Source: Colwellia sp. TT2012 (GTDB lineage Bacteria; Pseudomonadota; Gammaproteobacteria; Enterobacterales; Alteromonadaceae). Taken from it: a stretch of 64,000 nt of DNA. The first letter of the stretch is position 1; every line of letters begins with the position of its first letter. The position numbers were made by a program, and so were the translations under genes. Below are positions 35,790-45,556 of the stretch, one piece after another. The notes under the pieces were generated by a model, which worked only from the letters and a program-made list of their open reading frames with translations, made no database searches and was not told the origin of the DNA. The stretch is taken from positions 32,257 to 96,256 of the forward strand of contig NZ_LJYX01000003.1 in the NCBI RefSeq assembly GCF_001440345.1, read 5' to 3'.

Positions 35790-36869
35790 ATGCTAGACAA
35801 ACTGTGGAAAAAGAAAAATTCAATGATGGTGGGGATCGATATAGGTTCACATTCGGCCAAAGCGGTATTGTTAAGTCAGGGAAGTGAAGGATTTGTAATA
35901 GAGGACTTTGCCATTGAACCCATGCCTCGGGGTTCGGTGGTGGACCGTGAAATTCAAGATATTGAGTCGGTAGGTGCTGTTATTGCTAAACTTAGAAAGA
36001 AAATCTCAGCTAAAGCTACCGACGCTGCTGCCGCGGTATCAGGACAAACGGTTATTACCAAAGTTATCTATATGGATGTAGCCTTAACTGAAGAGGAACT
36101 TGCTAGCCAAATTGAAATTGAAGCAGACAGTCTTATTCCATTCCCCTTAGATGAAGTCAGTTTAGACTTTGAAACCCTTGATGTTAACGAGTCTGATCCT
36201 AGTAAAGTTAATGTTTTACTCAGTGCGGCACGCACTGAGTCCATTGAGGCTCGTGTTGCAGCTCTCGAAGCAGGTGACTTTCAAGCTAAGGTAATCGATG
36301 TTGAATCATATGCAGTTGGTCGAGCTTATGATCTTTGTTTAACGCAATTGCCAGAGGATGCTAAAGATAAAGTTGTTGCGATAGTAGATATCGGTTCAAC
36401 GGTAACGCTTTTTTCTGCTACTGATGCGGGTAAACATATTTATAGCCGTGATCAAATGTTTGGTGGTGAGCAATATACTCGCTCAATTGTTTCATACTAT
36501 AATAAATCTTTTGAACAAGCTGAAGAGGCTAAAACCACAAATGATTTACCGCCAAATTATACCTTTGAGGTCTTAGCTCCATTCCACACTGTATTAATGC
36601 AACAAATACGTCGAGCTATTCAAATGTTTTTGACTATTAGTGGCCAAGAAAAAGTAGATTATTTATTAATTTCTGGTGGCACAGCTGCATTAGAAGGACT
36701 TGAAGGTTTACTTACCGAAGAACTGGCTATTCATACCATTATTGCTAACCCCTTTCATGATATGTCAATCAGTGACTCAATCGATCAAGACGAACTTGCT
36801 AAGGTCGCTGCTCAATTGATGGTAGCAACTGGCTTAGCTTTAAGGAGTTTTACGCCATGGCACATATAA
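35790..36869 (+). CDS. pilM: Type IV pilus assembly protein PilM
   Basis: PilM is an actin-like cytoplasmic ATPase-fold protein that binds the N-terminal tail of PilN and links the inner-membrane alignment complex to the pilus motor. The 359 residues contain the actin-like phosphate loops VGIDIGSHSAKAV (about 14-26) and VAIVDIGSTVTLFSA (about 197), and LLISGGTAALEGL near residue 294. It overlaps pilN by 13 nt and opens the pilMNOPQ operon, which runs on towards aroK. The 125 bp between mrcA and pilM must hold both promoters. Confidence 0.95.
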   Translation: MLDKLWKKKNSMMVGIDIGSHSAKAVLLSQGSEGFVIEDFAIEPMPRGSVVDREIQDIESVGAVIAKLRKKISAKATDAAAAVSGQTVITKVIYMDVALTEEELASQIEIEADSLIPFPLDEVSLDFETLDVNESDPSKVNVLLSAARTESIEARVAALEAGDFQAKVIDVESYAVGRAYDLCLTQLPEDAKDKVVAIVDIGSTVTLFSATDAGKHIYSRDQMFGGEQYTRSIVSYYNKSFEQAEEAKTTNDLPPNYTFEVLAPFHTVLMQQIRRAIQMFLTISGQEKVDYLLISGGTAALEGLEGLLTEELAIHTIIANPFHDMSISDSIDQDELAKVAAQLMVATGLALRSFTPWHI

Positions 36870-37432
36870 ATCTACTCCCTTGGCGTGAAGCTGCACTCAA
36901 GGCACAACAAAAAGAATACTTCAGTATTTTAGCCGTCGTTGGTTTGACCGTATTAGCACTAGTACTTATCATTAATTTTTATTTTCAAGCTCGCATTGAT
37001 GGACAAAATAGTAAAAATCAGTATCTTAAAAATGAAATTGTCCAACTGGATATTCAAATTGATGAAATAAAAACCCTCAATAATAAAAAAGCATCGTTAC
37101 AGAAACGAATTGAAGTTGTTGAACAACTACAGCGTAGTCGAAATGTAGGTACGCAAGTACTTGATGAAATAGCAAAGCTTATTCCCAATGGTATTTATAT
37201 TACTGAAATGGAAAAAAAGGGTAATATTTTACACCTGATCGGAAAAAGTGAATCGAACAACCATTTAGCTAATATGATTCGAGCGGTTGAATTATCTGAC
37301 TTATTTATTGATGCTACACCCGAGTCGATTACGGCTGACGATGGCTCACCTAAGTTACTTAGCCGCTTTATCATGAAAGTTAAAATAAAGGGCTTAATGG
37401 ATGATGTTAAAACAAGAAAGGGAGGCAAATAA
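36857..37432 (+). CDS. pilN: Type IV pilus assembly protein PilN
   Basis: The 191-residue bitopic protein starts with INLLPWREA (residues 4-12), the conserved segment that docks into PilM. A membrane helix follows (about 23-45), then a coiled coil and a small ferredoxin-like periplasmic domain. PilN pairs with PilO in the inner membrane and, with PilP, aligns the secretin PilQ with the motor. It overlaps pilM by 13 nt and its stop codon overlaps the pilO start (TAATG). Confidence 0.95.
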   Translation: MAHINLLPWREAALKAQQKEYFSILAVVGLTVLALVLIINFYFQARIDGQNSKNQYLKNEIVQLDIQIDEIKTLNNKKASLQKRIEVVEQLQRSRNVGTQVLDEIAKLIPNGIYITEMEKKGNILHLIGKSESNNHLANMIRAVELSDLFIDATPESITADDGSPKLLSRFIMKVKIKGLMDDVKTRKGGK

Positions 37433-38034
37433 TGAAGTTTGATGCATCCCAATTTGATAATCTTGAACTTGATAATATTGGTCAGTGGCCTGCTGCAGCC
37501 AAGTTATTATTAGCTGTTTTTTTAGCGGTTACCGTCGCAATTTTAGGTTATATGGGCTTAATCAGTGATCAAATTAAGCAACTTGATCGTGCTTTTGCTG
37601 AAGAGGTCACCTTAAAACAGTCATACCGAACAAAATATCATGTAGCGGCTAATTTAGATTTGTTCAGAGCACAAATGGTAGAAGCTGAAGATACTTTCGC
37701 CATTCAACTTAGAAGCTTACCAAATAGTCATGAAATTCCTGGATTATTAGATGATATAACTTTTGTGGGTACCACCAGTGGTCTTGATTTTGTTAAATTA
37801 GAATGGCAACCAGAAATTAGTAAAGAAATATACATTGAATTACCAATAAATATCGAAGTAACCGGCTCGTACCATTCATTTGGTCAATTTGTCAGTAAAA
37901 TTGCCGGTTTGCCAAGGATTGTAACAGTGCATGATTTTAAAATTAAGATTGATCGAGACGATAAAGATAGCCTAAATTTAAATTTGAAGTTACAAGCTAA
38001 AACCTACCGTTATCAACAGGAGGTAGCCAAATGA
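37432..38034 (+). CDS. pilO: Type IV pilus assembly protein PilO
   Basis: The 200-residue protein has one membrane helix (about residues 24-45, LLLAVFLAVTVAILGYMGLI), then a periplasmic coiled coil and a ferredoxin-like fold domain from about residue 85. The stretch LPNSHEIPGLLDDITFVGTT is typical of PilO. It forms heterodimers with PilN and holds PilP. It overlaps pilP by 4 nt (ATGA). Confidence 0.94.
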   Translation: MKFDASQFDNLELDNIGQWPAAAKLLLAVFLAVTVAILGYMGLISDQIKQLDRAFAEEVTLKQSYRTKYHVAANLDLFRAQMVEAEDTFAIQLRSLPNSHEIPGLLDDITFVGTTSGLDFVKLEWQPEISKEIYIELPINIEVTGSYHSFGQFVSKIAGLPRIVTVHDFKIKIDRDDKDSLNLNLKLQAKTYRYQQEVAK

Positions 38035-38588
38035 CGACTGATAGTTTAACGGCTAAAACAATAAAAATACTTGGTATTGTATCACTCGCTTTAGTCTCTG
38101 GCTGTTTTGATGATACCACGGCAATACAAGCTCATATGGCTCAAGTGAAAGCAACAACAACTAATTACATTGACCCGATGCCCGAGGTACATCCTTTTAC
38201 TCATATTGCTTATTCAGCCGATGATTTGCGTAGTCCATTTGTATTACCCAGGCCTGAAGCAATACAGCAAAAAATGCAGCAAATGGCGGGCTGTTTAAGT
38301 CCTGATACTAACCGCCGAAAACAACCGTTAGAAAAGTATGCTTTAAGTGACTTAACAATGCGCGGCACCTTAGGTGATGCAAGTAAACTCTGGGCTTTAT
38401 TAGAAGCCTCAGATTTAAGTTTACATCGAGTGGCTGCTGGAAATTACCTAGGCTTATACAATGGTCGTATCACACAAGTGAGTGCAAAAACTGTGAAAAT
38501 AATTGAATTGGCCCCAGATGGTGCCGGATGTTGGATAGAGCGTGAAACAAAATTAAGTATAGTACAATCTGCAGAGTCAAATAAGTAA
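38031..38588 (+). CDS. pilP: Type IV pilus assembly lipoprotein PilP
   Basis: This 185-residue inner-membrane lipoprotein has its lipobox at SGC (cysteine about residue 25). After a flexible linker rich in Pro and Met comes the PilP beta domain (about 95-175: LSDLTMRGTLGDASKLWALLE, then YLGLYNGRITQV). It bridges PilN/PilO and the N0 domain of the secretin PilQ. It lies 11 nt before pilQ. Confidence 0.94.
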   Translation: MTTDSLTAKTIKILGIVSLALVSGCFDDTTAIQAHMAQVKATTTNYIDPMPEVHPFTHIAYSADDLRSPFVLPRPEAIQQKMQQMAGCLSPDTNRRKQPLEKYALSDLTMRGTLGDASKLWALLEASDLSLHRVAAGNYLGLYNGRITQVSAKTVKIIELAPDGAGCWIERETKLSIVQSAESNK

Positions 38589-38599
38589 AGGAATTAATA

Positions 38600-40678
38600 A
38601 TGCTATTTAATCAAATGAAAAATTATAAAGGCTTTACTGCTATTAAAAAGCTCTGGCTTGCGGCACTATTACTGTTATCAACTACTTTACTGTCAATATC
38701 AGTTAGTGCTACAGAACATAACAATGAACTAGTCGGTGTTTCTTATAACACCATACAAAACGATCAGATTGTTTTAGTTTTTAGTTTTACTGAAAATATT
38801 ACCACTCTTCCAGAAATTCAAACATCAATGACACCCGCTTTTGTTGAAGTCACTTTTGATGCCAAAGCATATGGGCAGGAATTTAATGAAATATTTGTTA
38901 ATCATGCGGGTGTTAAACGTATTAATTTAGATGCAGGCACCGGCAAAGTTATCGCTTTAATTCACTTGGAAAAACTTGCAGTTTTTGATGTAACCTTACT
39001 TAACGACAAAGAGTTTGCCATTACATTTAACTTTGGTGAGTCAGCTGATGTGGTTGAAGCCTTAATGCCGGCGGGTGAAGCGTATATCAATCATATAGAG
39101 TCAATAGACTTTAGATTAAATAGCGAAAATGAAGGGCAAATATTAATTTACCTTAAAGATAGTATGTTAGCGGCAGATGTTAATGACAACTTAGGTAAAT
39201 TAAATGTTGAATTTCATAATACTGAAATTATTGATGATTTACTTTATAAATTAGATGTAACTGACTTTGGTACCTTAGTTACTAGTATTGAAACGTTTAG
39301 AGAAGGGCGTAATGCGCGTTTAGTCATTGAAGTTGGCAGTGGCTTTATCTTTAGCCAGAAACAGGAAGCAAACCTGTTTATATTGACAGTAAAAGAGAAA
39401 CCGGTAAAAGCACCTAGTTATTTAGGGGAAACTGAGGATTTTAAAGGCCGTAGTATTTCATTGAATTTTCAAGATATCCCGGTACGGACAGTGCTACAAA
39501 TTATTGCCGATTATAATGGCTTTAATTTAATTATCAGTGATACAGTCACAGGTAATATTACATTGCGACTTGATGGTGTGCCATGGGATCAAGCGTTAAG
39601 TATTATTTTAAAAGTTAAGGGGTTGGATAAGCGCATGCAGGGCAATATCTTGATGGTTGCGCCCAGTGATGAACTTGCTGCCCGTGAAGCACAAGCCTTA
39701 CAAGCAAAACAACAAGTTGAAGAATTAGCCACTTTATATTCAGAATTTGTACAAATAAATTATGCTAAAGCGGCTGAGTTTGCTGAATTAATTAAAAATG
39801 ATAATACCAGTATATTATCTGCGCGCGGTAGTGTCTCAGTCGATGAACGTACTAATACCTTATTGATTCGCGATACTGCTAAAAGTATTGAAGACATTAA
39901 ACGTATGGTTACTATTCTCGATGTTCCTGTTCGTCAAGTTGTTATCGAAGCTAGGATGGTTACAGTAAAAGATAGTGTCAACGAAGAGCTAGGCATTCGT
40001 TGGGGGGCAACAAATACCAATGGTGAGGGCACTACATCCGGAAGATTAGAAGGTATTGAGACAGCTCGTGGTGGCTCTGTTCCTTCATTAGTCGATAGAT
40101 TAAATGTTAATCTTCCAGTAGCAAACCCAGCGGGCATAATCGCCTTTCAGATTGCTAGATTAGCCAATGGTACTATTTTAGATCTTGAACTTTCTGCGCT
40201 TGAAAAAGAGAATAAAGGTGAAGTTATTGCTAGTCCACGCATAACTACCGCAAATCAGAAAGAAGCTTATATTGAACAAGGTGTTGAAATTCCTTATCAA
40301 GAGGCATCATCCAGTGGTGCGACAGCCATACAATTCAAAAAAGCAGTATTAAGTTTAACCGTAACGCCACATATTACTCCAGATGATAAAATTATATTAG
40401 ATCTCGTCATTACTCAAGATACTGTTTCAGAAGTTAGAAGTGGCTTTGCTCCTGCGATTGATACCCAGCGTATAGGAACACAGGTATTGGTTAATAATGG
40501 TGAAACCATTGTACTAGGCGGTATTTATCAACAAGCAATTATAAGTACAGTTACTAAAATTCCGATTTTAGGTGATATACCCTATGTAGGTTGGTTATTT
40601 AGAACCACAAGTCAGGTAAACGAGAAAAAAGAGCTATTGATCTTCGTTACGCCTAGAATAGTTACTGAAGAATTCTAG
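38600..40678 (+). CDS. pilQ: Type IV pilus secretin PilQ
   Basis: The 692-residue outer-membrane secretin has a signal peptide (ending SVSA, about residue 37). Two AMIN domains that bind peptidoglycan occupy about 45-260. The N0 domain is near 290-360 (ISLNFQDIPVRTVLQIIADY), the N1 (KH-like) domain near 380-450, and the secretin pore domain runs from about 455 to the end (VVIEARMVTV, then VLVNNGETIVLGGIYQ, then KKELLIFVTPRIV). It forms the gated pore through which the pilus passes. It is the last pil gene; aroK follows after 242 bp. Confidence 0.95.
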   Translation: MLFNQMKNYKGFTAIKKLWLAALLLLSTTLLSISVSATEHNNELVGVSYNTIQNDQIVLVFSFTENITTLPEIQTSMTPAFVEVTFDAKAYGQEFNEIFVNHAGVKRINLDAGTGKVIALIHLEKLAVFDVTLLNDKEFAITFNFGESADVVEALMPAGEAYINHIESIDFRLNSENEGQILIYLKDSMLAADVNDNLGKLNVEFHNTEIIDDLLYKLDVTDFGTLVTSIETFREGRNARLVIEVGSGFIFSQKQEANLFILTVKEKPVKAPSYLGETEDFKGRSISLNFQDIPVRTVLQIIADYNGFNLIISDTVTGNITLRLDGVPWDQALSIILKVKGLDKRMQGNILMVAPSDELAAREAQALQAKQQVEELATLYSEFVQINYAKAAEFAELIKNDNTSILSARGSVSVDERTNTLLIRDTAKSIEDIKRMVTILDVPVRQVVIEARMVTVKDSVNEELGIRWGATNTNGEGTTSGRLEGIETARGGSVPSLVDRLNVNLPVANPAGIIAFQIARLANGTILDLELSALEKENKGEVIASPRITTANQKEAYIEQGVEIPYQEASSSGATAIQFKKAVLSLTVTPHITPDDKIILDLVITQDTVSEVRSGFAPAIDTQRIGTQVLVNNGETIVLGGIYQQAIISTVTKIPILGDIPYVGWLFRTTSQVNEKKELLIFVTPRIVTEEF

Positions 40679-40698
40679 TGTCTTGGATTAGATAAAAG

Positions 40699-40740
40699 CC
40701 ATCAAATACTGCCGTATTAGGTGGTTTGATGGGTTTATTA
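40699..40740 (+). terminator. Weak terminator after pilQ
   Basis: CCATCAAA (40699-40706) pairs with TTTGATGG (40725-40732) around an 18-nt loop, followed by a broken T-run. It could reduce but not abolish read-through into aroK. Confidence 0.4.
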
Positions 40741-40920
40741 TTTTAAAATTGAATTTTTAACTAAGATATTACTATTGTTACTTGCATTTTATAGCCAACA
40801 CTTGCGATAATTACGCCCTTGAAATTTCTGAGGGAGACCTCTTTTTCGCCAAAAGCATTTTTTCATTGAAATAGAGGCTTTTGGCTGTTCTGTTAACACA
40901 ACGAGTATTAAGTAAATCTA

Positions 40921-41439
40921 ATGGCAGAAAAACGTAACATATTCCTTATAGGCCCTATGGGTGCTGGTAAAAGCACTATCGGTAGAGAGATAGCCGAACG
41001 ATTGCACCTTGAGTTTTTTGACTCTGATCAGGAGATAGAACGCCGTACAGGAGCAGACATTGCTTGGGTTTTTGATCTTGAAGGTGAAGAAGGCTTCCGC
41101 AAAAGAGAAGAATCTGTAATTGAGGATTTAAGTGAGAAACAAGGTATTGTTTTAGCAACAGGTGGTGGTTCAGTCATAAGCGCTAGTGTTCGTAATCGCT
41201 TATCTGCACGCGGTATCGTTGTTTATCTTGAAACAACAATCGACAAACAAGTTGCACGTACACAAAGAGATCGTCGTCGTCCACTATTACAAACCTCTGA
41301 AGATCCTCGTACAGTGTTGGAAAATCTGGCTGTAGAGCGTAACCCACTATACGAAGAAATTGCTGATATCATAGTACAAACTGATGAGCAAAGTGCCAAA
41401 GTTGTTGCGCACAAAATCATAGAGCGACTTGATTTTTAA
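40921..41439 (+). CDS. aroK: Shikimate kinase
   Basis: AroK phosphorylates shikimate with ATP in the route to chorismate and aromatic amino acids. The 172-residue protein has Walker [12 protein letters not shown] (residues 11-21), the shikimate-binding FDSDQEIE and GFRKREE segments, and the glycine-rich ATGGGSV motif (residues 79-85). The RRRPLL lid arginines are present. The aroK-aroB pair lies downstream of pilQ as in E. coli and Pseudomonas. Confidence 0.95.
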   Translation: MAEKRNIFLIGPMGAGKSTIGREIAERLHLEFFDSDQEIERRTGADIAWVFDLEGEEGFRKREESVIEDLSEKQGIVLATGGGSVISASVRNRLSARGIVVYLETTIDKQVARTQRDRRRPLLQTSEDPRTVLENLAVERNPLYEEIADIIVQTDEQSAKVVAHKIIERLDF

Positions 41440-41475
41440 ATTTCTCCACGGTGGAACTCGGGGTAGTATTCTAAT

Positions 41476-42540
41476 ATGGCAATTCTTAATCTTGATTTAG
41501 GTACGCGTAGTTATCCTATATATATTGATTCAGGTCTATTAAGTAAAGTAGATCTGCTCTCTTCGCATATTCGGGCCAAGCGCGTTTGTATTGTCTCAAA
41601 CGATATTGTTGCTCCTTTATATATCGATGCACTTAAAGCAAAGTTAACCGATTTTTCCGTAGATGAAGTGATTCTTCCTGATGGTGAAGCTGAAAAAAGC
41701 TTAGCAAATTTTGAAGTTATCATGTCGCACCTGTTAACTAACGAGCATGGTCGAGATACTACTTTAATAGCCCTAGGTGGCGGTGTTATTGGTGATATAA
41801 CGGGCTTTGCCGCAGCATGTTACCAACGCGGTATTGATTTCATTCAAATACCAACAACGTTACTGTCACAGGTTGATTCTTCGGTTGGAGGGAAAACGGC
41901 GGTTAATCATCCCTTAGGTAAAAATATGATTGGCGCTTTTTACCAGCCTAAAGCTGTTTTTATTGATATTGACAGTCTGGCAACTCTGCCTGTCCGTGAG
42001 TTTAATGCAGGAATGGCTGAAGTAATTAAGTATGGTATTTTAGGTGATAAAGTCTTTTTTGAGTGGATTGAAGACAATATTTCTGGGATAAAGTCGGCCG
42101 ACAAGCAGATTTTAGCGCAGATGATTGAAAAGTGTTGTCAATGTAAAGCTGATATTGTGGCAAGTGATGAAACCGAAACGGGCATCAGAGCTTTACTCAA
42201 CTTAGGGCATACCTTTGCTCATGCCATCGAAGCTGAGCAGGGTTATGGCAAGTGGTTGCACGGTGAAGCAGTAGCAACTGGCATGGTACTTGCTGCTAAA
42301 TTAGCAGTAGCAATGAATTTGCTTGAAGTGTCAGAATTACGACGAATGGAAAAATTAATTTTAGCGTTTGATCTACCGGTAATTGCCCCACAGGATATGG
42401 GTTTTACTGAATTTATCCGTCATATGCGCCGAGATAAAAAGAATATTGCCGGTAAGCTCAGGTTTATTATACCAACCGCGATAGGCCAGTCTGAAATTCG
42501 TGATGATGTCAGCCAGGATACACTTCAAGAAATTCTATAA
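41476..42540 (+). CDS. aroB: 3-dehydroquinate synthase
   Basis: AroB cyclises DAHP to 3-dehydroquinate using NAD and a divalent metal. The 354-residue protein has the NAD-binding [19 protein letters not shown] (about 95-113), [15 protein letters not shown] (about 135-149), the metal ligands Glu in GMAEVIKYG (about 178) and His in [11 protein letters not shown] and LHGEAVATG. It is 36 bp after aroK, so both shikimate steps are likely co-expressed. Confidence 0.95.
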   Translation: MAILNLDLGTRSYPIYIDSGLLSKVDLLSSHIRAKRVCIVSNDIVAPLYIDALKAKLTDFSVDEVILPDGEAEKSLANFEVIMSHLLTNEHGRDTTLIALGGGVIGDITGFAAACYQRGIDFIQIPTTLLSQVDSSVGGKTAVNHPLGKNMIGAFYQPKAVFIDIDSLATLPVREFNAGMAEVIKYGILGDKVFFEWIEDNISGIKSADKQILAQMIEKCCQCKADIVASDETETGIRALLNLGHTFAHAIEAEQGYGKWLHGEAVATGMVLAAKLAVAMNLLEVSELRRMEKLILAFDLPVIAPQDMGFTEFIRHMRRDKKNIAGKLRFIIPTAIGQSEIRDDVSQDTLQEIL

Positions 42541-42603
42541 TTATTTTCTTCTGATGGACTTAGCTAGCATGAAGAAGAATTTACAGTATAGAAAGGATTA
42601 AGT

Positions 42604-44052
42604 ATGTCCGCACTAGAGAATACTTCCCCAACAGCTCCAACCCTAGCAGAAAATATATCCTTGTCTGCAAATGTGCCCTCAGCTATTAGTGTTCCCACAC
42701 GGATAGAGCATAACTTATGCTATACAAAACAAGCAGTATTAGTTATAGCAAGCAACACCGAACAATACTCTCAATTAGCTAGCCAGTATCTGGTCAGCCT
42801 TTCTAATGACCATTCTACCGGAAAAGAGAGTCATATTAATGTTGCCTTTGTCTCAGCCTCAACAAAATTAAACGATATTCAAATCCGCTGTCGCTTGATT
42901 GAACAGTTGTTTATAAATACCCTATTTGATCCTGAGCAATCATTAGCAGTTAGTGTTTTACGATTTGCCAAACAGCAAGGTGAAGCTATCTCTATAGTCA
43001 TAGACCATGCGCACGCCCTCTCATTACAGCTTAAGTATGAATTATCACAATTAGTCAGTTTAGCAAAAAAAGACCAACTAATAATTAATGTCGTTCTTTT
43101 TGGTTTAACCGAGGCAGCTAAGCAGTTATCGCTAAATAAAAGTTTATTTAAACATAAAATGGTAGTTATTGAAGCTACATCTGGGCAAGTACTTAGCTTA
43201 GATGACAAAAGAATACACCATGAAAAAGCGACTAGTTCATTAACACTTTGGCAGAAAGTAAGCTTACTTTTAGTCATGTTAATGCTGTTAGCTATACTTA
43301 TCTGGGGCTATCAAGTAATTACCGATACCTTAAATAAGCAAAGTAACCCGTTAAATAAACAGCTTAATAAATTCCATGTTAGTGATACCGTTTTACCCGC
43401 TAAGAACTCAATAGCGAGTGTAAACGAGCGAGTAGTTATAAAAATGGCAAAGAAACAAAAACTAGTCACGGCTGATGAGTTAATTCAAGTTGGTAGCGGG
43501 GGGGCAGCGTCCAGTGAAGAGATTAATAGAGCCATATTGGCTTTACCTGTTTTAAGTCATGCTAAGCAGGTGCCTGCGAATGCCAGTGATGTCATCAACG
43601 CTTTAGTCAACTCATTTAATAATCTCACAGCAGTAGCAAGTCCTTCTATTGACGTTGCTAACAAAAAGGCTGGCTCAACAGTCGAAAAGCAAGTCATTAT
43701 AGAGCAAGCCGAAGAAAAACAAATTCAACCGATTAGGCTGGCAAAAATTGCTAGTCATTACTATCAAAACCAAGCGGTAGTCTATGAGTATGGTTATGTT
43801 ATTCAGTTAGCTGGTTTTTCCGATAGTAAGTTGTGGCATGAATTTATCGAAAATCATCGGTCAGAGAACCTGTTCAGCTATCAAAGGCTATTAACAGAGC
43901 AGCGTTTTATTGTGGTCACTTCAAGGGTTTATCCAAATAAAACCATGGCAAAATCAGCGATAAAGTTGTTGCCAGCAAGTCTGCTAATACGTGAACCATG
44001 GCTTAAGGATATTTCATTGGTAATCAGTGAAATAAATACCTTTAAGGGCTAA
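42604..44052 (+). CDS. damX: DamX-like SPOR-domain cell-division protein
   Basis: The 482-residue protein has three parts. Residues about 45-200 look like a degraded AAA ATPase of the ExeA type: a Walker-B-like VIDHAHALS with Asp134 and a GLTEAAKQL motif are recognisable, but there is no P-loop. A membrane helix spans about 218-240 (SLLLVMLMLLAILIWGY). A C-terminal SPOR domain (about 390-480) should bind denuded glycan strands at the division septum. Placement between aroB and dam is the standard place of damX, which modulates septation. Confidence 0.88.
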   Translation: MSALENTSPTAPTLAENISLSANVPSAISVPTRIEHNLCYTKQAVLVIASNTEQYSQLASQYLVSLSNDHSTGKESHINVAFVSASTKLNDIQIRCRLIEQLFINTLFDPEQSLAVSVLRFAKQQGEAISIVIDHAHALSLQLKYELSQLVSLAKKDQLIINVVLFGLTEAAKQLSLNKSLFKHKMVVIEATSGQVLSLDDKRIHHEKATSSLTLWQKVSLLLVMLMLLAILIWGYQVITDTLNKQSNPLNKQLNKFHVSDTVLPAKNSIASVNERVVIKMAKKQKLVTADELIQVGSGGAASSEEINRAILALPVLSHAKQVPANASDVINALVNSFNNLTAVASPSIDVANKKAGSTVEKQVIIEQAEEKQIQPIRLAKIASHYYQNQAVVYEYGYVIQLAGFSDSKLWHEFIENHRSENLFSYQRLLTEQRFIVVTSRVYPNKTMAKSAIKLLPASLLIREPWLKDISLVISEINTFKG

Positions 44053-44110
44053 TACAAGCTACAATCCGCCTTTAAATTTATCAAGTGAAGTCGCGGGTTT
44101 AATCGGTAGC

Positions 44111-44929
44111 ATGAATAATAAACATCGAGCGTTTTTGAAGTGGGCTGGCGGTAAATATAGTCTGTGTGATGTTATTTCAAAAATGCTACCTAATGAACGT
44201 CGTCTTATCGAGCCTTTTGTTGGCGCCGGTTCGGTTTTTCTAAATACTGACTTTGATGAATATATTCTTAATGATATTAACCAAGATTTAATAAACCTTT
44301 ATAAAATTGTCCAAGTAAAACCTGACAGTTTCATTGAGGATGCGCGCAAGTTTTTTAATCCCGAGCATAATCAAGCCGAAACCTATTACCAATTGCGTAC
44401 TGATTTCAATGCCAGTAAAGACAGTTACTTTCGCTCCCTAGTTTTTTTATACATGAATCGTCACGGTTATAACGGCTTATGTCGTTATAACAAGAAAGGT
44501 GGCTATAATGTTCCTTTCGGTAAATATAAGCGTCCTTATTTTCCCGAGGTTGAATTAAACTATTTTGCTGAAAAATCTCAAAAAGCCACCTTTGTCTGTG
44601 AAGGCTATCGTCAAACCTTTGCGCGAGCAGAACATGGTGATGTGATTTATTGTGATCCACCGTACGTACCATTGAGTAAAACAGCAAGTTTTACCAGTTA
44701 TGCAGGCAATGGCTTTGGCTTAGATGAACAAGCTGATCTTGCCAATGCCGCGGAAGAAGTTAGCGAAAAAGGCACTATTTCTGTGGTGATTTCTAATCAT
44801 GATACCATTTGGACCCGAAAAATTTATGAACATGCGGTAAAGATAAAATCAGTCAAGGTAGCTCGCACAATTAGTCAAAATGCGACTAAGCGTAAAAAGG
44901 TCGCAGAGTTACTGGCGTTATATAAATAA
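44111..44929 (+). CDS. dam: DNA adenine methyltransferase Dam (GATC)
   Basis: Dam transfers a methyl group from S-adenosylmethionine to the adenine N6 of GATC, guiding mismatch repair and replication timing. The 272 residues carry FLKWAGGK (motif X, residues 8-15), IEPFVGAGSVFLN (motif I, about 35), and the catalytic DPPY at residues 182-185. The order of motifs is that of the alpha class. It lies 58 bp after damX in the conserved aroKB-damX-dam-rpe order. Confidence 0.95.
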   Translation: MNNKHRAFLKWAGGKYSLCDVISKMLPNERRLIEPFVGAGSVFLNTDFDEYILNDINQDLINLYKIVQVKPDSFIEDARKFFNPEHNQAETYYQLRTDFNASKDSYFRSLVFLYMNRHGYNGLCRYNKKGGYNVPFGKYKRPYFPEVELNYFAEKSQKATFVCEGYRQTFARAEHGDVIYCDPPYVPLSKTASFTSYAGNGFGLDEQADLANAAEEVSEKGTISVVISNHDTIWTRKIYEHAVKIKSVKVARTISQNATKRKKVAELLALYK

Positions 44930-44940
44930 GCTGGTCCGAA

Positions 44941-45129
44941 TTAATTTGGTATCACTAAGCTAACAATGGCGATTAAGCAAGCGATAAAAATCAGTACAGA
45001 TATAAGGCCAACAATAATAAAGTGACTAAGTTTTCCCTGGGAAAAATCGCGTTTGCGTGCACGTTCACTTTGCACGCCAAAAAATGCCGCAGCAACACTC
45101 TTAAAGGTATCTTTTAAGCTGCTCTGCAT
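44941..45129 (-). CDS. DUF2970 family small membrane protein
   Basis: I start at ATG 45129 (62 residues); the longer frame from TTG 45171 adds a stretch that overlaps the preceding gene. The product begins MQSSLKDTFKSVAAAFFGVQ, has the ERARKRDFSQG segment, and ends with one membrane helix (FIIVGLISVLIFIACLIAIVSLVI). The AAFFGVQS-(basic) RDF pattern is diagnostic of DUF2970. No function is known. It is convergent with dam, with only 11 bp between the two stop codons. Confidence 0.8.
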   Translation of the reverse strand: MQSSLKDTFKSVAAAFFGVQSERARKRDFSQGKLSHFIIVGLISVLIFIACLIAIVSLVIPN

Positions 45130-45142
45130 GACCAAGAACGCC

Positions 45143-45448
45143 TTAATGGAAGCTATAATGAATAAGCTCAACTAAATCTAAAAAGTGTAAATGTGTGGAA
45201 TTACTGTTACCAGATAACCAGGATAACCAGCTTTTATTTGACCTATTACTAGCTTGGCATGGGTGGTTTACATGGTTCATTGGCAGATTTGATGCAACCG
45301 CCATACACGAACTAAGTTTTTGTATTTGAGATATTTGTTTATCGCTATATTGACTTAAGCTAAATAAAGTAACCAGGGTCAAAGTGCACGCAAAGGTTAG
45401 GTGCATAAATTTTGATAAGTGTGGGTTTGTCATCATCCGTTTTGACAT
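45143..45448 (-). CDS. Hypothetical exported small protein
   Basis: The frame encodes 101 residues with a hydrophobic export signal (about 13-34, FMHLTFACTLTLVTLFSLSQ) and a His/Ser/Asn-rich tail. It matches nothing I recognise. The start is weak: no clear Shine-Dalgarno sequence precedes ATG 45448, and the MM at residues 5-6 is an alternative. In favour of it being real, its stop codon lies 13 nt before the DUF2970 start, with AAGG overlapping the stop. It could also be spurious. Confidence 0.42.
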   Translation of the reverse strand: MSKRMMTNPHLSKFMHLTFACTLTLVTLFSLSQYSDKQISQIQKLSSCMAVASNLPMNHVNHPCQASNRSNKSWLSWLSGNSNSTHLHFLDLVELIHYSFH

Positions 45449-45556
45449 TTTTGGGTACTATCCATTATAACCGGTGAACCAGTATAACCTAGGTTCACCT
45501 TAATGTCTTTGACTGTTTCTTAGGTGCATTACTCATCAAAATGAGTAATCAATACC

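Noticed and set aside
42879..43277. 132-codon minus-strand frame within damX
   Set aside because: Antisense shadow of the damX gene with no recognisable domain.
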